Assembly (NCBI GenBank): GCA_947500545.1
Contig: CANMSO010000003.1
Location: 248,001-312,000, forward strand
DNA: 64,000 nt
Source of the DNA: an uncultured Aquimarina sp.
GTDB lineage: Bacteria > Bacteroidota > Bacteroidia > Flavobacteriales > Flavobacteriaceae
Direction: 5' to 3'
Shown: one piece after another, positions 7,872-16,523 of the stretch
Layout: the number at the start of each line of letters is the position of its first letter
How positions within the stretch are numbered: the first letter of the stretch is position 1
The notes under the pieces: generated by a model
Database searches by the model: none
What the model was told of the DNA's origin: nothing
What the model saw: only the letters and a program-made list of their open reading frames with translations
Program-made: the position numbers and the translations under genes

Positions 7872-9083
7872 CTACTCTTCAACAATAATTTCTGGATATA
7901 AGAAATTGTTATACGGAAAACGGGTTACATGTATTTCTCTTACTTCTTTATATACTCGTTTTCTAAAATCATCAATATTCTCTTTATTAATTGCAGAAAT
8001 GAATAATGCATTATCTCCTATTTTACTCATCCAGGTTTGTTTCCACTCCTCTAGTGTATAGTGCGCTTTTGTTCTTTCTGTAGTAAGATCATCCTCATCA
8101 ATTGTTTGATGCTCGTACGCATCAATCTTATTAAAAACCATAATGGTTGCCTTATCTGTGCAATCAATCTCATTAAGAATCCTATTTACAGACTCGATAT
8201 GATCTTCGAACTGAGGATGCGAAATATCTACAACATGCAGTAATAAATCTGCCTCACGAACCTCATCTAATGTACTTTTAAAACTTTCTACAAGTTGGGT
8301 TGGGAGTTTTCTTATAAAACCTACCGTGTCACTAAGTAAAAACGGAAGATTGCCAATAACAACTTTTCGTACCGTAGTATCAAGAGTTGCAAAAAGTTTG
8401 TTTTCTGCGAACACTTGACTTTTGGCAATAACATTCATTAATGTTGATTTGCCCACATTAGTATACCCTACCAAAGCAACACGAACCAACTTACCGCGAT
8501 TGCCTCTTTGGGTAGCCATCTGTTTATCTATAGTAAGTAACTTCTTTTTAAGTAATGAAATACGGTCTCTTACAATACGACGGTCAGTTTCAATCTCGGT
8601 CTCACCAGGACCACGCATTCCTATACCACCACGTTGACGCTCTAAGTGAGTCCATAATCCTGTAAGTCTGGGTAATAAATACTGATATTGCGCTAATTCT
8701 ACCTGGGTTCTGGCATAGCTTGTTTGTGCACGTTGCGCAAAAATATCAAGGATCAAATTAGTACGATCTATGATTTTTGCCTTTAAAATTCGTTCGATAT
8801 TTCGTAATTGCCCAGGAGATAGTTCATCATCAAAAACAACAGTTCCAATGTCATTTTCCTCGACATAGACTCTTACGTCTTCCATTTTACCCGTACCTAT
8901 AAAGGTTTTAGAGTTAGGCATCTCCATTTTTTGAGTGAATCGTTTTACTACTTCACCGCCTGCTGTATAGGTAAGAAACTCTAATTCATCCAAAAACTCA
9001 TTAAGCTTTTCTTCATCCTGATTTTTGGTTACAATACCTATAAGTACTGTTTTCTCGTATGCTATTTCTTCCTTGTCTAACAT
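7872..9083 (-). CDS. hflX: GTPase HflX
   Basis: A 403-residue ribosome-associated GTPase that in other bacteria splits stalled or heat-damaged ribosomes. Order: N-terminal HflX domain (TAGGEVVKRFTQ, GTGKMEDVRVYV), the linker helix region with GPGETEIETDRR, then the G domain with P-loop GYTNVGKST, switch DTVGFIRKLP and NKID specificity motif. Length is normal. A possible -7 element TACTTTTG (minus strand, 9148-9141) lies 58 bases before the start. It is divergent from the EEP gene at 9207. Confidence 0.93.
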   Translation of the reverse strand: MLDKEEIAYEKTVLIGIVTKNQDEEKLNEFLDELEFLTYTAGGEVVKRFTQKMEMPNSKTFIGTGKMEDVRVYVEENDIGTVVFDDELSPGQLRNIERILKAKIIDRTNLILDIFAQRAQTSYARTQVELAQYQYLLPRLTGLWTHLERQRGGIGMRGPGETEIETDRRIVRDRISLLKKKLLTIDKQMATQRGNRGKLVRVALVGYTNVGKSTLMNVIAKSQVFAENKLFATLDTTVRKVVIGNLPFLLSDTVGFIRKLPTQLVESFKSTLDEVREADLLLHVVDISHPQFEDHIESVNRILNEIDCTDKATIMVFNKIDAYEHQTIDEDDLTTERTKAHYTLEEWKQTWMSKIGDNALFISAINKENIDDFRKRVYKEVREIHVTRFPYNNFLYPEIIVEE

Positions 9084-9206
9084 TAACTAAAGTTATCTTC
9101 TTTGTCTTAATTTACTATATTGTAGTCTAAATCCAATGTACAAAAGTACAATAATTATGTGCTCAGAAGTCTACATTATATACGGTTTCTTACAAAATTA
9201 AATACT

Positions 9207-10175
9207 ATGGCCAATAAATCCTATTTCAGTAAAAAAACCACAAACGATTATACTGTAGCCTTTTATAATCTCGAGAACTTATTTGACACCTCAGATGACC
9301 CAAATACTTTGGATGAAGATTTCTTACCAGACTCTGAAAAGCGATGGAATCGTAAACGCTACGACAATAAGATCCTTAAATTAGGCACCGTTATCTCAAA
9401 CATTGGGTTCTCAAAAACAAGAAAAGCTCCAATCCTGGTTGGTGTTGCCGAAGTTGAAAATAAAAAAGTTCTTGAAGATCTTACAAGCTCTAAACATCTA
9501 AAAAATAAAGACTACGGAATAGTTCATTTTGATTCGCCAGATGAGCGCGGGATAGATGTTGGGTTATTATATCAAAAAAAACATTTTGAAGTTACTCATT
9601 CTGAAAGTATTGTTGTTTTGGTAGATAGCCAGAAAGGAGATAGAGACTATACTCGCGATATATTATGGGTTACAGGCAACCTAAATAATGAAAAAATTCA
9701 TGTTTTGATTAATCATTGGCCATCCAGGCGAGATGGTGCAGAGCTTACATCATATAAGCGTGTTGCGGCGGCAGAAAAAAACCGTGAAGTCATAGGTCAA
9801 ATTACTTCAGAAGATCCAGGGGCAAAAATTATTATTATGGGTGATTTTAATGATGATCCTTCTAGCGAAAGCATTAGACACCTGGTTCAAAACGATCTTT
9901 TTAATCCTATGGAACGCCTGCTTACTAGATATAGTGGTAGTACTAGCTACAGAAGTCAGTGGAATTTGTTTGATCAGATCATTTTTAGTCATAATTTTCA
10001 TAAGTATGAAAAAGGGAAACATTGCTTTTCGGATGCCTCCATATTTAATGATGATTTTCTAAAAATTTATAAGGGCCGCTACAAGGGAAATCCTTTCAGA
10101 ACATATGTTGGTAAAAAATACAAAGGTGGATACAGTGATCATTTCCCTGTATCTGTTCGATTAAAACTAAACTAA
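9207..10175 (+). CDS. Endonuclease/exonuclease/phosphatase (EEP) family protein, cytoplasmic form
   Basis: A 322-residue member of the EEP (DNase I/Mg-dependent phosphodiesterase) superfamily. ATG 9207 is chosen; the open frame back to 9159 has a non-ATG start and adds no domain. Conserved metal and catalytic motifs are present: AFYNLENLFD, VAEVEN (Glu), NHWPSRRDG (His), MGDFNDDP (Asp and Asn) and SDHFPV (Asp-His). There is no signal peptide, so the enzyme should be cytosolic, unlike its close relative at 29042-30088, which shares FDSPD-RGIDV and NHWPSRR. The substrate (DNA, RNA or phosphoester) is not decided by sequence. Confidence 0.85.
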   Translation: MANKSYFSKKTTNDYTVAFYNLENLFDTSDDPNTLDEDFLPDSEKRWNRKRYDNKILKLGTVISNIGFSKTRKAPILVGVAEVENKKVLEDLTSSKHLKNKDYGIVHFDSPDERGIDVGLLYQKKHFEVTHSESIVVLVDSQKGDRDYTRDILWVTGNLNNEKIHVLINHWPSRRDGAELTSYKRVAAAEKNREVIGQITSEDPGAKIIIMGDFNDDPSSESIRHLVQNDLFNPMERLLTRYSGSTSYRSQWNLFDQIIFSHNFHKYEKGKHCFSDASIFNDDFLKIYKGRYKGNPFRTYVGKKYKGGYSDHFPVSVRLKLN

Positions 10176-10182
10176 AATGTAA

Positions 10183-10218
10183 AAAAGGCCAAACCTTAAA
10201 TTGCAGGTTCAGCCTTTT
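10183..10218. terminator. Bidirectional terminator
   Basis: AAAAGGCCAAACCT (10183-10196) pairs with AGGTTCAGCCTTTT (10205-10218), with two mismatches. It lies between the convergent EEP gene and the lipoprotein gene. Confidence 0.65.
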
Positions 10219-10240
10219 AACATTGCAAATATAACTAACA

Positions 10241-10963
10241 CTAAAATTTTAATTTACCATATCCTCCTCGTTTCCGATAAGTATCCCAACAATTAGCACA
10301 AGTGTTATCTAACCAAACATCAGGAAAGGTATATATATTTGTGGCTCCCGTTGCAGGTACAGTTTGATCCGAGGCAACCATATAAGTGTGAAATTGCTTT
10401 ACAAACCAGCCATCGGTACCTTTTAGTTTAATATTGGTTGACTTTATTTCTACCGAACTCACGGCTTGACCAGGCATAGACGCTTTAAAAAGATAATAGT
10501 CCCATTTTCCTATTTCATGATCATCGCCAGGGTTATTTAATACAATATTTTGAAGATTATACGTTCCTTTATCCGTCTTAAAATAAACACCTGCTCTTAC
10601 TTCACCATCGGTACCATTATCTGATTGAGTTCCCGTATACGTTGCGATTCTAAAATACCATTCTGTGCTTACCGCTTTTTCTTGCTTTTGATTTTTACTC
10701 ATATACTCTACAACTGCTATATCAAACTGTGCTGAAGCTTCTTTTTCACTTAAATAACCATCAAGACGTTTATGTAATAATGGTACTTCTGATCCTATTT
10801 TGTCTTCTATGTATTCATCACTATTGCCGGTTGTACTCATAAAACCCGCCTGCTCATTAGTATTTATAAACTCTGCCTCCCCATCAGGTTGTTCACATGA
10901 TACCACAAGCAAAGTACATACACCAATCCATACCATCTTTTTAAAATTCCCCCACCTCTTCAT
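10241..10963 (-). CDS. Lipoprotein with PLAT/LH2-like domain (tentative)
   Basis: A 240-residue protein with a lipoprotein signal (VCTLLVVSC followed by acidic EQPDGEAEF, which in Bacteroidetes favours export to the cell surface). Residues about 100-200 read YFRIATYTG--GTDGEVRAGVYF, then a NNPGDDHEIGKWDYYLF block, then DGWFVKQFHTYM. This order resembles a PLAT/LH2 beta-sandwich (GTDA-V-I, DTFEI, WFL-V). The C-terminus has a Cys pair, CANCW. The role is unknown; the PLAT assignment rests on pattern alone and might be wrong. It is convergent with the EEP gene and divergent from the large nuclease. Confidence 0.55.
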   Translation of the reverse strand: MKRWGNFKKMVWIGVCTLLVVSCEQPDGEAEFINTNEQAGFMSTTGNSDEYIEDKIGSEVPLLHKRLDGYLSEKEASAQFDIAVVEYMSKNQKQEKAVSTEWYFRIATYTGTQSDNGTDGEVRAGVYFKTDKGTYNLQNIVLNNPGDDHEIGKWDYYLFKASMPGQAVSSVEIKSTNIKLKGTDGWFVKQFHTYMVASDQTVPATGATNIYTFPDVWLDNTCANCWDTYRKRGGYGKLKF

Positions 10964-11322
10964 TTTGTTTTGCCCCTTTAATTAATATGATTTTCTGATA
11001 TGAATTACTACAAAGAATGTTCCCCAACAAGAATTTAAGTTTCATATCAAAAGTTAGCTCATCAAATGTAAACAATTGATAATCAGATAAACAGAGTTGA
11101 ACAACCCAATTTCATTAGGGTTATTTTACCCTTTTACAAGTAATCTCATAATCACTTATTCACAATTGCCATTATTGTCATTTCTATAAACCCTTGATTT
11201 ATAAAGGTCTCCGAAGAAAATTGTTGATTTGTTAATATTTTTTTAACACAATTAGGGTGTAGGAATCGTTCTAATGCCATACCTTGCGCTACGCAAAAAA
11301 TCACACAAACAAACTAATAGTC
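10964..11322. other. Intergenic region between divergent genes
   Basis: A 359-base AT-rich region that must contain promoters for both the PLAT-like lipoprotein (minus) and the large nuclease (plus). I see no full TTTG-N20-TAnnTTTG match. Near the plus-strand gene there is a TACCTTGC (11280-11287), a weak -7 candidate. A short inverted repeat AACCC...GGGTT lies at about 11104-11121. No convincing small gene. Confidence 0.4.
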
Positions 11323-14300
11323 ATGAAATTAAAATTACTTTTAATTCCATTTGTCATCTCTTGTTTTGTAGGGGCTAACAGTGGAATTGCGCAGTCTGTG
11401 TTTATCAATGAAATACATTATGATAATGCAAGCTCAGATGTAGAAGAAGCGATTGAAATCGCGGGGGCAGCAGGAACAGATCTTACAGGATGGAGTATTG
11501 CCCTGTACAATGGATCAAACAGTTCTGTTTACAACACAATTTCCTTATCAGGAATTATTACAGACCAACAAAACGGATTTGGAACCATCGTAGAGATACT
11601 TCCATCTAATGGGTTACAAAATGGTGCTCCAGACGGTCTTGCACTAGTAGACAATAGCAACGCTGTTGTTCAATTTTTAAGCTACGAAGGTGTTATCACC
11701 GCTGTAGATGGACCTGCATCAGGATTAACTAGTACAGATATTGGGGTATCTGAATCTAGTAGTACACTTGTTGGAGCTTCTTTGCAACTATCAGGAACAG
11801 GAACCACGGCTGGAGAATTTGTATGGGAAGCTTTAGACGTCAATACATATGGTGCTGTAAATACAAATCAAGTATTAGGAACACCTGTAATCATACCTGT
11901 AATCAACGAATTTGTATTTAATCACACAGGGTCAGATACTGATGAATTTGTAGAAATCAAAGCTGCTCCAGAAGCAGACCTAAGTGAATACTGGATTCTT
12001 GAAATTGACGGAGATAGCAATGCTCTTGGTACAATCGATGAGGTAATACAGCTAGGTGCAGCTGATGTAAATGGATATTTTACAACACCTTTTGGCAGCA
12101 ATGTATATGAAAACGGAACTGTAGCTTTACTTTTAGTAAAGAACTTTACAGGAACCTTAGGACAAGATCTGGATGCAGATGATAATGGTGCTTTTGACAC
12201 TACTCCTTGGGAAGAACTTATAGATGACATTGGAGTAAATGATGGCGGAGCTACAGATCTTAACTATGCTACCGTTACTTTATTACAATCTTTTGATGGG
12301 ATCTCTTTTACCGTAGGTGGAGCGTCTAGATTTCCAAACGGGCAAGACACAGATGTAGCTACTGACTGGACAAGAAATGATTTTGACGGAAGTGGATTAC
12401 CAAGCTTTCCAGCTGTAATGGCAGAACCAGGAGAGGCAGTTAATACACCAAACAGAGAAAATGTAGTTATAGAAGATGGTGGTGGTGAAGATGCTGTAAT
12501 CGTAATTAATGAAATTGATGCCGATACAGACGGTTCTGATGTTTTAGAATTTGTAGAATTATATGATGGTGGAGTCGGAAATGCTTCATTAGACGGACAC
12601 ATCTTAGTATTTTATAACGGATCTAATAATCAAAGTTATGCTACATACGATCTTGCTGGGTTTACCACAAATGCAAATGGATACTTTGTTGTAGGTAACA
12701 CAGATGTGCCTAACGTATCTATAGTTATACCAGGTAATGGATTACAAAATGGAGCAGACGCAGTAGCACTTTATAAAGCAGATACTGCCGCTTTCCCTAA
12801 CGGAACCGCGGTTACTACAGACAATGTTGTAGACGCCATTGTTTATGATACAAATGATGCCGATGATGCTGAATTATTAGTGTTATTGAATGCAGGAGAA
12901 CCACAAGTAAACGAAGACGACAAAGGAGATAAGAATTTTCACTCTGTACAACGTTTTCCTAACGGATCTGGTGGGTTAAGAAACACATCTACCTATACAC
13001 AGGCTATTCCTACTCCTGGAGCTTCTAATACAAATGCAACAGAGATCGTTAATCTTATTATTAACGAATTAGACGCAGATACTCAAGGTTCTGATGCCTT
13101 AGAGTTTGTAGAATTATATGATGGCGGAACAGGAAACACATCTCTTGATGGATATGTATTGGTAAACTACAACGGAAATAACAATACCAGCTATAATGCT
13201 TTTGATTTAGACGGTTTTTCAACTGATGCTGAAGGGTATTTTGTAATTGGTAATGCAGATGTTGCCAATGTAGACCTTGTTGTTCCAGGAAATTCATTCC
13301 AAAACGGTGCTGATGCAGTAGTACTTTATTTTGGTGATGCTACAAGTTTCCCTAACGGAACAGCGGTTAGTACAGACAATATTATAGATGCTATTGTTTA
13401 TGATACTAATGATAGTGATGACCCAGAACTTCTTGTATTATTGAATATAGATCAACCACAACTTAATGAAGATATAAACGGAAGTAAGGACGCCGAGTCT
13501 TTACAACGTAGTCCAAATGGTGAAGGTGGTGCGCGTAATACAAGCTCTTATGTTGCTAAAACTCCAACACCGGGAATTAGCAATGATGGTGTTATTGTAG
13601 TTCCTGGAGAGCCTATTACTATTGCAGAAGCCAGAGCAGCTGCAGAAGGTACGCCTGTAACTATTGCTGGGGTGTTAACAGTAACAGACAGTTTTGGTGG
13701 TCCTGCTTTTGTTCAGGATGCAACTGGTGGTATTGCTGTTTTTGATGACCTTGTACAAGCCGATGCTACATTAAAAGTAGGAGATTCTATAACTGTAACG
13801 GCAGTTAGAGTCGCTTTTAATGATCAAGTTCAGCTTAGTGGCGTTGTTGAGGTCATCAATAATGGGCTTCCTCAGAACCCTATTACTCCTTTAGAAATTA
13901 CTATGACAGAACTTGCTGATCATCCTGGTGAGTTAGTTCGTGTGCTTAATACATCCTTCCCTAACCCTGGAGATCTTTTATTCGGAAACTCTAACTTCAC
14001 GCTTACAGATGCTGGCGGAACCGGACAATTACGTATAGATAATGATGTAGAAGATGTAGTTGGTAAAGTACAGCCTGTAACTTGCCCAGAAATAACGGGT
14101 GTAGTAGGTCGTTTTAGAGAGTTTTTCCAATTATTGCCTAGACAATTGTCTGACATTTCATGTGCGGTAGAATTTATACCTCCAGGTGATACGGTAGGAT
14201 TCCCTAAAGAAGATACTTTTGATGTTGTAGCCTGGAATATTGAGTGGTTTGGAGATGAAAATAACTCTCCTGTAGGTCAAAATCCAATGTCTGATGCTAT

Positions 14301-15936
14301 CCAAAGAGATAGTACAGCAACAGTGCTTCAAAGATTAAATGCAGATGTATATGCTGTAGAAGAAATTGCTGATGATGCATTATTTGCAGAGTTGGTAGCT
14401 CAAATACCAGGATATGATTATATCCTTTCTGATGCAACTTCTAATCCTGGTGGTACACCGCCGTTCCAAAAAGTTGGTTTCATTTACAATACTGAAACAG
14501 TTTCTGTAGTGAATACTAGAGCTATGTTTACTTCTATCCACCCACTTTATAATGGTGGTGATGACTCAGCTATTTTAGATTATCCTAATGCAACATCTCG
14601 TTTTTTTGCTAGCGGAAGATTACCATTTTTAATGACTGCAGATGTAACCATAAATGGCGTAACAGAGCGTATCGATCTTGTTGCTTTGCATGCAAGAGCC
14701 AATAGCGGTAATGACGCTCAAGGGCGTTATGATATGCGTAAATATGACGTAGAGGTCCTGAAGGATTCATTAGACGTTAATTTTGCCAACAATAAGGTGA
14801 TCCTATTAGGAGATTATAATGACGATGTAGACGAAACCGTAGCAGATATTACATCTACAGTTTCTAGTTTTCAGGAATATGTAAATGATAGCCTTAATTA
14901 TAATATAGTATCCTCTGCATTAAGTGAAGCAGGATTACGTTCTTTCGTCTTTAGAGAGAATATGATTGATCATATTGCCATTACTAATGAGCTTGAAGAA
15001 GCATATATCGACAACTCGGTAACGGTTCATTATGAAGTATATGATGCTGATTATGCATTTACTACCTCTGATCACTTCCCGGTTTCTGCACGATTCTTAT
15101 TAGAACAACCATTTGTTGAAAATGAATGTGTAGGTTCATCTGTCGTCTCTTTTGAACAAGGAACCAGAAAAGATGGCGGAAGAATATCAAGACTAAGAAG
15201 TTATCCTCAACGAGCAATCGGAATGCCTGAAGAGAGAAGATTTATTCCCTTTGTGAGTTTAGGATTTGGTGGATCAATAACGCTAGAGCTTAATAATGAG
15301 ATTTTTGACAATGTAGATACTAATGAGTTTGCTGTATTTGAATCTACAGGATTCTTTGGTAATATTGCTTGCGATCGTTTTCCAGAAACGGCAGAGGTAT
15401 TTGCATCACAGGATGGTGTAGACTTTGTTTCTTTAGGAACTACCTGCCAGGATGGTGAATTTGATCTTGCTGCTGGTAATTTAAGTTCTGCTAAGTTTAT
15501 CAAAGTAGTAGATATTAGTGATCCAAATGTGTTCCCTTGGTTCGCAGATGGATTTGACCTGGATGCCATAGTATGTTTAGAAAGTGGAGAAAATATTGTA
15601 TCAAAAGCAGCTGTTGACTATCTAGAAAATCCTACTGCTTACGAAAGTGAGTTAATGGACGAGAATTATGGACTAGAAGAAATCTCTGTAAATGTATCTC
15701 CTAACCCAGTGAGTGGTACACTATTTATAGACTTTAATACACTTGCCAAAAGTAATGTTGATGTCCAGATTATTGATGTTATGGGTAAAACAGTATATGC
15801 ACAGACGATTCGATTAAATGTTGGGCAGTCTAAACTATCTGTTGATATGAGTCGTTTTGCTAAAGGCTTTTATGTAGTTCGTGCTGCAGATGCTGCAGGA
15901 GCGTTTATAAAAACCCAAAAGGTTATTAGAAATTAA
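11323..15936 (+). CDS. Large T9SS-secreted nuclease with lamin-tail-like repeats and EEP domain
   Basis: A 1537-residue secreted protein; ATG 11323 gives a proper signal peptide (MKLKLLLIPFVISCFVG...AQ), whereas the frame back to 11284 starts at TTG. Order: lamin-tail-like domain (about 25-190, FINEIHYDNASSDVEEAIEIAG), further related domains, two near-identical copies (about 394-570 and 579-756, both with DADT-GSD-LEFVELYDGG), an OB-fold/DUF5689-like region (about 760-948), an EEP nuclease domain (about 965-1262: WNIEWFGDEN, VEEIADD, LHARANSG, LGDYNDDV, SDHFPV), a beta-rich domain (about 1275-1440), and a type A T9SS sorting tail (about 1458-1537, SPNPVSGTLFI to KTQKVIRN). All EEP catalytic motifs are intact. 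Likely an extracellular nuclease or phosphodiesterase. Confidence 0.85.
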   Translation: MKLKLLLIPFVISCFVGANSGIAQSVFINEIHYDNASSDVEEAIEIAGAAGTDLTGWSIALYNGSNSSVYNTISLSGIITDQQNGFGTIVEILPSNGLQNGAPDGLALVDNSNAVVQFLSYEGVITAVDGPASGLTSTDIGVSESSSTLVGASLQLSGTGTTAGEFVWEALDVNTYGAVNTNQVLGTPVIIPVINEFVFNHTGSDTDEFVEIKAAPEADLSEYWILEIDGDSNALGTIDEVIQLGAADVNGYFTTPFGSNVYENGTVALLLVKNFTGTLGQDLDADDNGAFDTTPWEELIDDIGVNDGGATDLNYATVTLLQSFDGISFTVGGASRFPNGQDTDVATDWTRNDFDGSGLPSFPAVMAEPGEAVNTPNRENVVIEDGGGEDAVIVINEIDADTDGSDVLEFVELYDGGVGNASLDGHILVFYNGSNNQSYATYDLAGFTTNANGYFVVGNTDVPNVSIVIPGNGLQNGADAVALYKADTAAFPNGTAVTTDNVVDAIVYDTNDADDAELLVLLNAGEPQVNEDDKGDKNFHSVQRFPNGSGGLRNTSTYTQAIPTPGASNTNATEIVNLIINELDADTQGSDALEFVELYDGGTGNTSLDGYVLVNYNGNNNTSYNAFDLDGFSTDAEGYFVIGNADVANVDLVVPGNSFQNGADAVVLYFGDATSFPNGTAVSTDNIIDAIVYDTNDSDDPELLVLLNIDQPQLNEDINGSKDAESLQRSPNGEGGARNTSSYVAKTPTPGISNDGVIVVPGEPITIAEARAAAEGTPVTIAGVLTVTDSFGGPAFVQDATGGIAVFDDLVQADATLKVGDSITVTAVRVAFNDQVQLSGVVEVINNGLPQNPITPLEITMTELADHPGELVRVLNTSFPNPGDLLFGNSNFTLTDAGGTGQLRIDNDVEDVVGKVQPVTCPEITGVVGRFREFFQLLPRQLSDISCAVEFIPPGDTVGFPKEDTFDVVAWNIEWFGDENNSPVGQNPMSDAIQRDSTATVLQRLNADVYAVEEIADDALFAELVAQIPGYDYILSDATSNPGGTPPFQKVGFIYNTETVSVVNTRAMFTSIHPLYNGGDDSAILDYPNATSRFFASGRLPFLMTADVTINGVTERIDLVALHARANSGNDAQGRYDMRKYDVEVLKDSLDVNFANNKVILLGDYNDDVDETVADITSTVSSFQEYVNDSLNYNIVSSALSEAGLRSFVFRENMIDHIAITNELEEAYIDNSVTVHYEVYDADYAFTTSDHFPVSARFLLEQPFVENECVGSSVVSFEQGTRKDGGRISRLRSYPQRAIGMPEERRFIPFVSLGFGGSITLELNNEIFDNVDTNEFAVFESTGFFGNIACDRFPETAEVFASQDGVDFVSLGTTCQDGEFDLAAGNLSSAKFIKVVDISDPNVFPWFADGFDLDAIVCLESGENIVSKAAVDYLENPTAYESELMDENYGLEEISVNVSPNPVSGTLFIDFNTLAKSNVDVQIIDVMGKTVYAQTIRLNVGQSKLSVDMSRFAKGFYVVRAADAAGAFIKTQKVIRN
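12505..13590 (+). repeat. Tandem duplication of lamin-tail-like domain inside the large nuclease
   Basis: Two direct copies of a domain of about 175 codons (period about 555 bases; 12505-13035 and 13060-13590). Both carry LEFVELYDGG, NGADAV-LY, AFPNGTAV or SFPNGTAV, DAIVYDTND-DD and a closing PTPG-SN. Clear but diverged, so the duplication is not very recent. Confidence 0.75.
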
Positions 15937-15950
15937 ATAGATTATGCTAT

Positions 15951-15974
15951 CTCCTTTCGACTACGCTCAAGGAG
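15951..15974. repeat. Short hairpin resembling a dispersed flavobacterial intergenic repeat
   Basis: CTCCTT (15951-15956), loop TCGACTACGCTC, then AAGGAG (15969-15974). Loops with CGACTNCGCTCA are, from memory, seen as intergenic repeats in many Flavobacteriia. Only one copy is visible in the window. Confidence 0.35.
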
Positions 15975-16000
15975 AATAATCTTAATCTTATAGTAAAAAG

Positions 16001-16034
16001 AAAAGGCTGAATTTTAAAATTCAGCCTTTTTTGT
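16001..16034. terminator. Bidirectional terminator (perfect 30-base palindrome)
   Basis: AAAAGGCTGAATTTT (16001-16015) is directly followed by its reverse complement (16016-16030), flanked by A and T runs. It serves the large nuclease (plus) and the small Lys-rich lipoprotein (minus). Confidence 0.8.
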
Positions 16035-16040
16035 TATTCA

Positions 16041-16295
16041 TTACTTCTTGTTATTTTCGAGTTCACGCTTTTTTCTTTTCGCTTCGCGCTCTCGTTTTTT
16101 TTGTGCTCTTTTTAATTGTCTAAGCTCTTTTTTCGTCAGTTTTTTGGTAACTGCTTTCTTTTGTGTGTTTTTAGAAACAACAGCAGTTTTCTTTTCAACT
16201 GTTTTTTCAGCTTCTGCTTCTTTTTTCTTTTCACCACAAGCAACTACTGCTATCAGAAATACTACTAATACCAGCCACTTTTTTAAAGTTTGCAT
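16041..16295 (-). CDS. Small Lys/Arg-rich lipoprotein
   Basis: An 84-residue protein with a clear lipoprotein signal (LVLVVFLIAVVAC, lipobox Cys at about residue 20) followed by a low-complexity tail dominated by Lys, Glu, Arg and Ala (KKEAEAEKTVEKKTAVV, LKRAQKKREREAKRKKRE). The tail is probably helical and strongly basic at its end, which could touch nucleic acid, LPS or peptidoglycan; this is speculation. The signal peptide, start codon and shared terminator support a real gene, although its composition gives no family match. No function is proposed. Confidence 0.6.
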   Translation of the reverse strand: MQTLKKWLVLVVFLIAVVACGEKKKEAEAEKTVEKKTAVVSKNTQKKAVTKKLTKKELRQLKRAQKKREREAKRKKRELENNKK

Positions 16296-16475
16296 AATAC
16301 AACGTTTTTAATTTGTACTGTGTATTAAACGTAATAACAAATGAAATGTTTCATAACCTGCTTATTGCCAGTGTTTACAGGGCTTTGGGGTTCATACCAC
16401 AAAAAATGATAAAAACCGTACACTACTTTTTGTTTTTACTGGTCTTAAAGCGACATAAACAAGGCTCTCAAAAAC

Positions 16476-16503
16476 AAAAAAGAGGCTTTTAGGCCTCTTT
16501 TTT
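16476..16503. terminator. Terminator downstream of the S41 protease
   Basis: AAAAAGAGGC (16476-16485), loop TTTTAG, GCCTCTTTTT (from 16492). It ends the long minus-strand run that starts at 26188 and has T runs on both strands. Confidence 0.75.
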
Positions 16504-16523
16504 AATACTATAACTATTCAATC

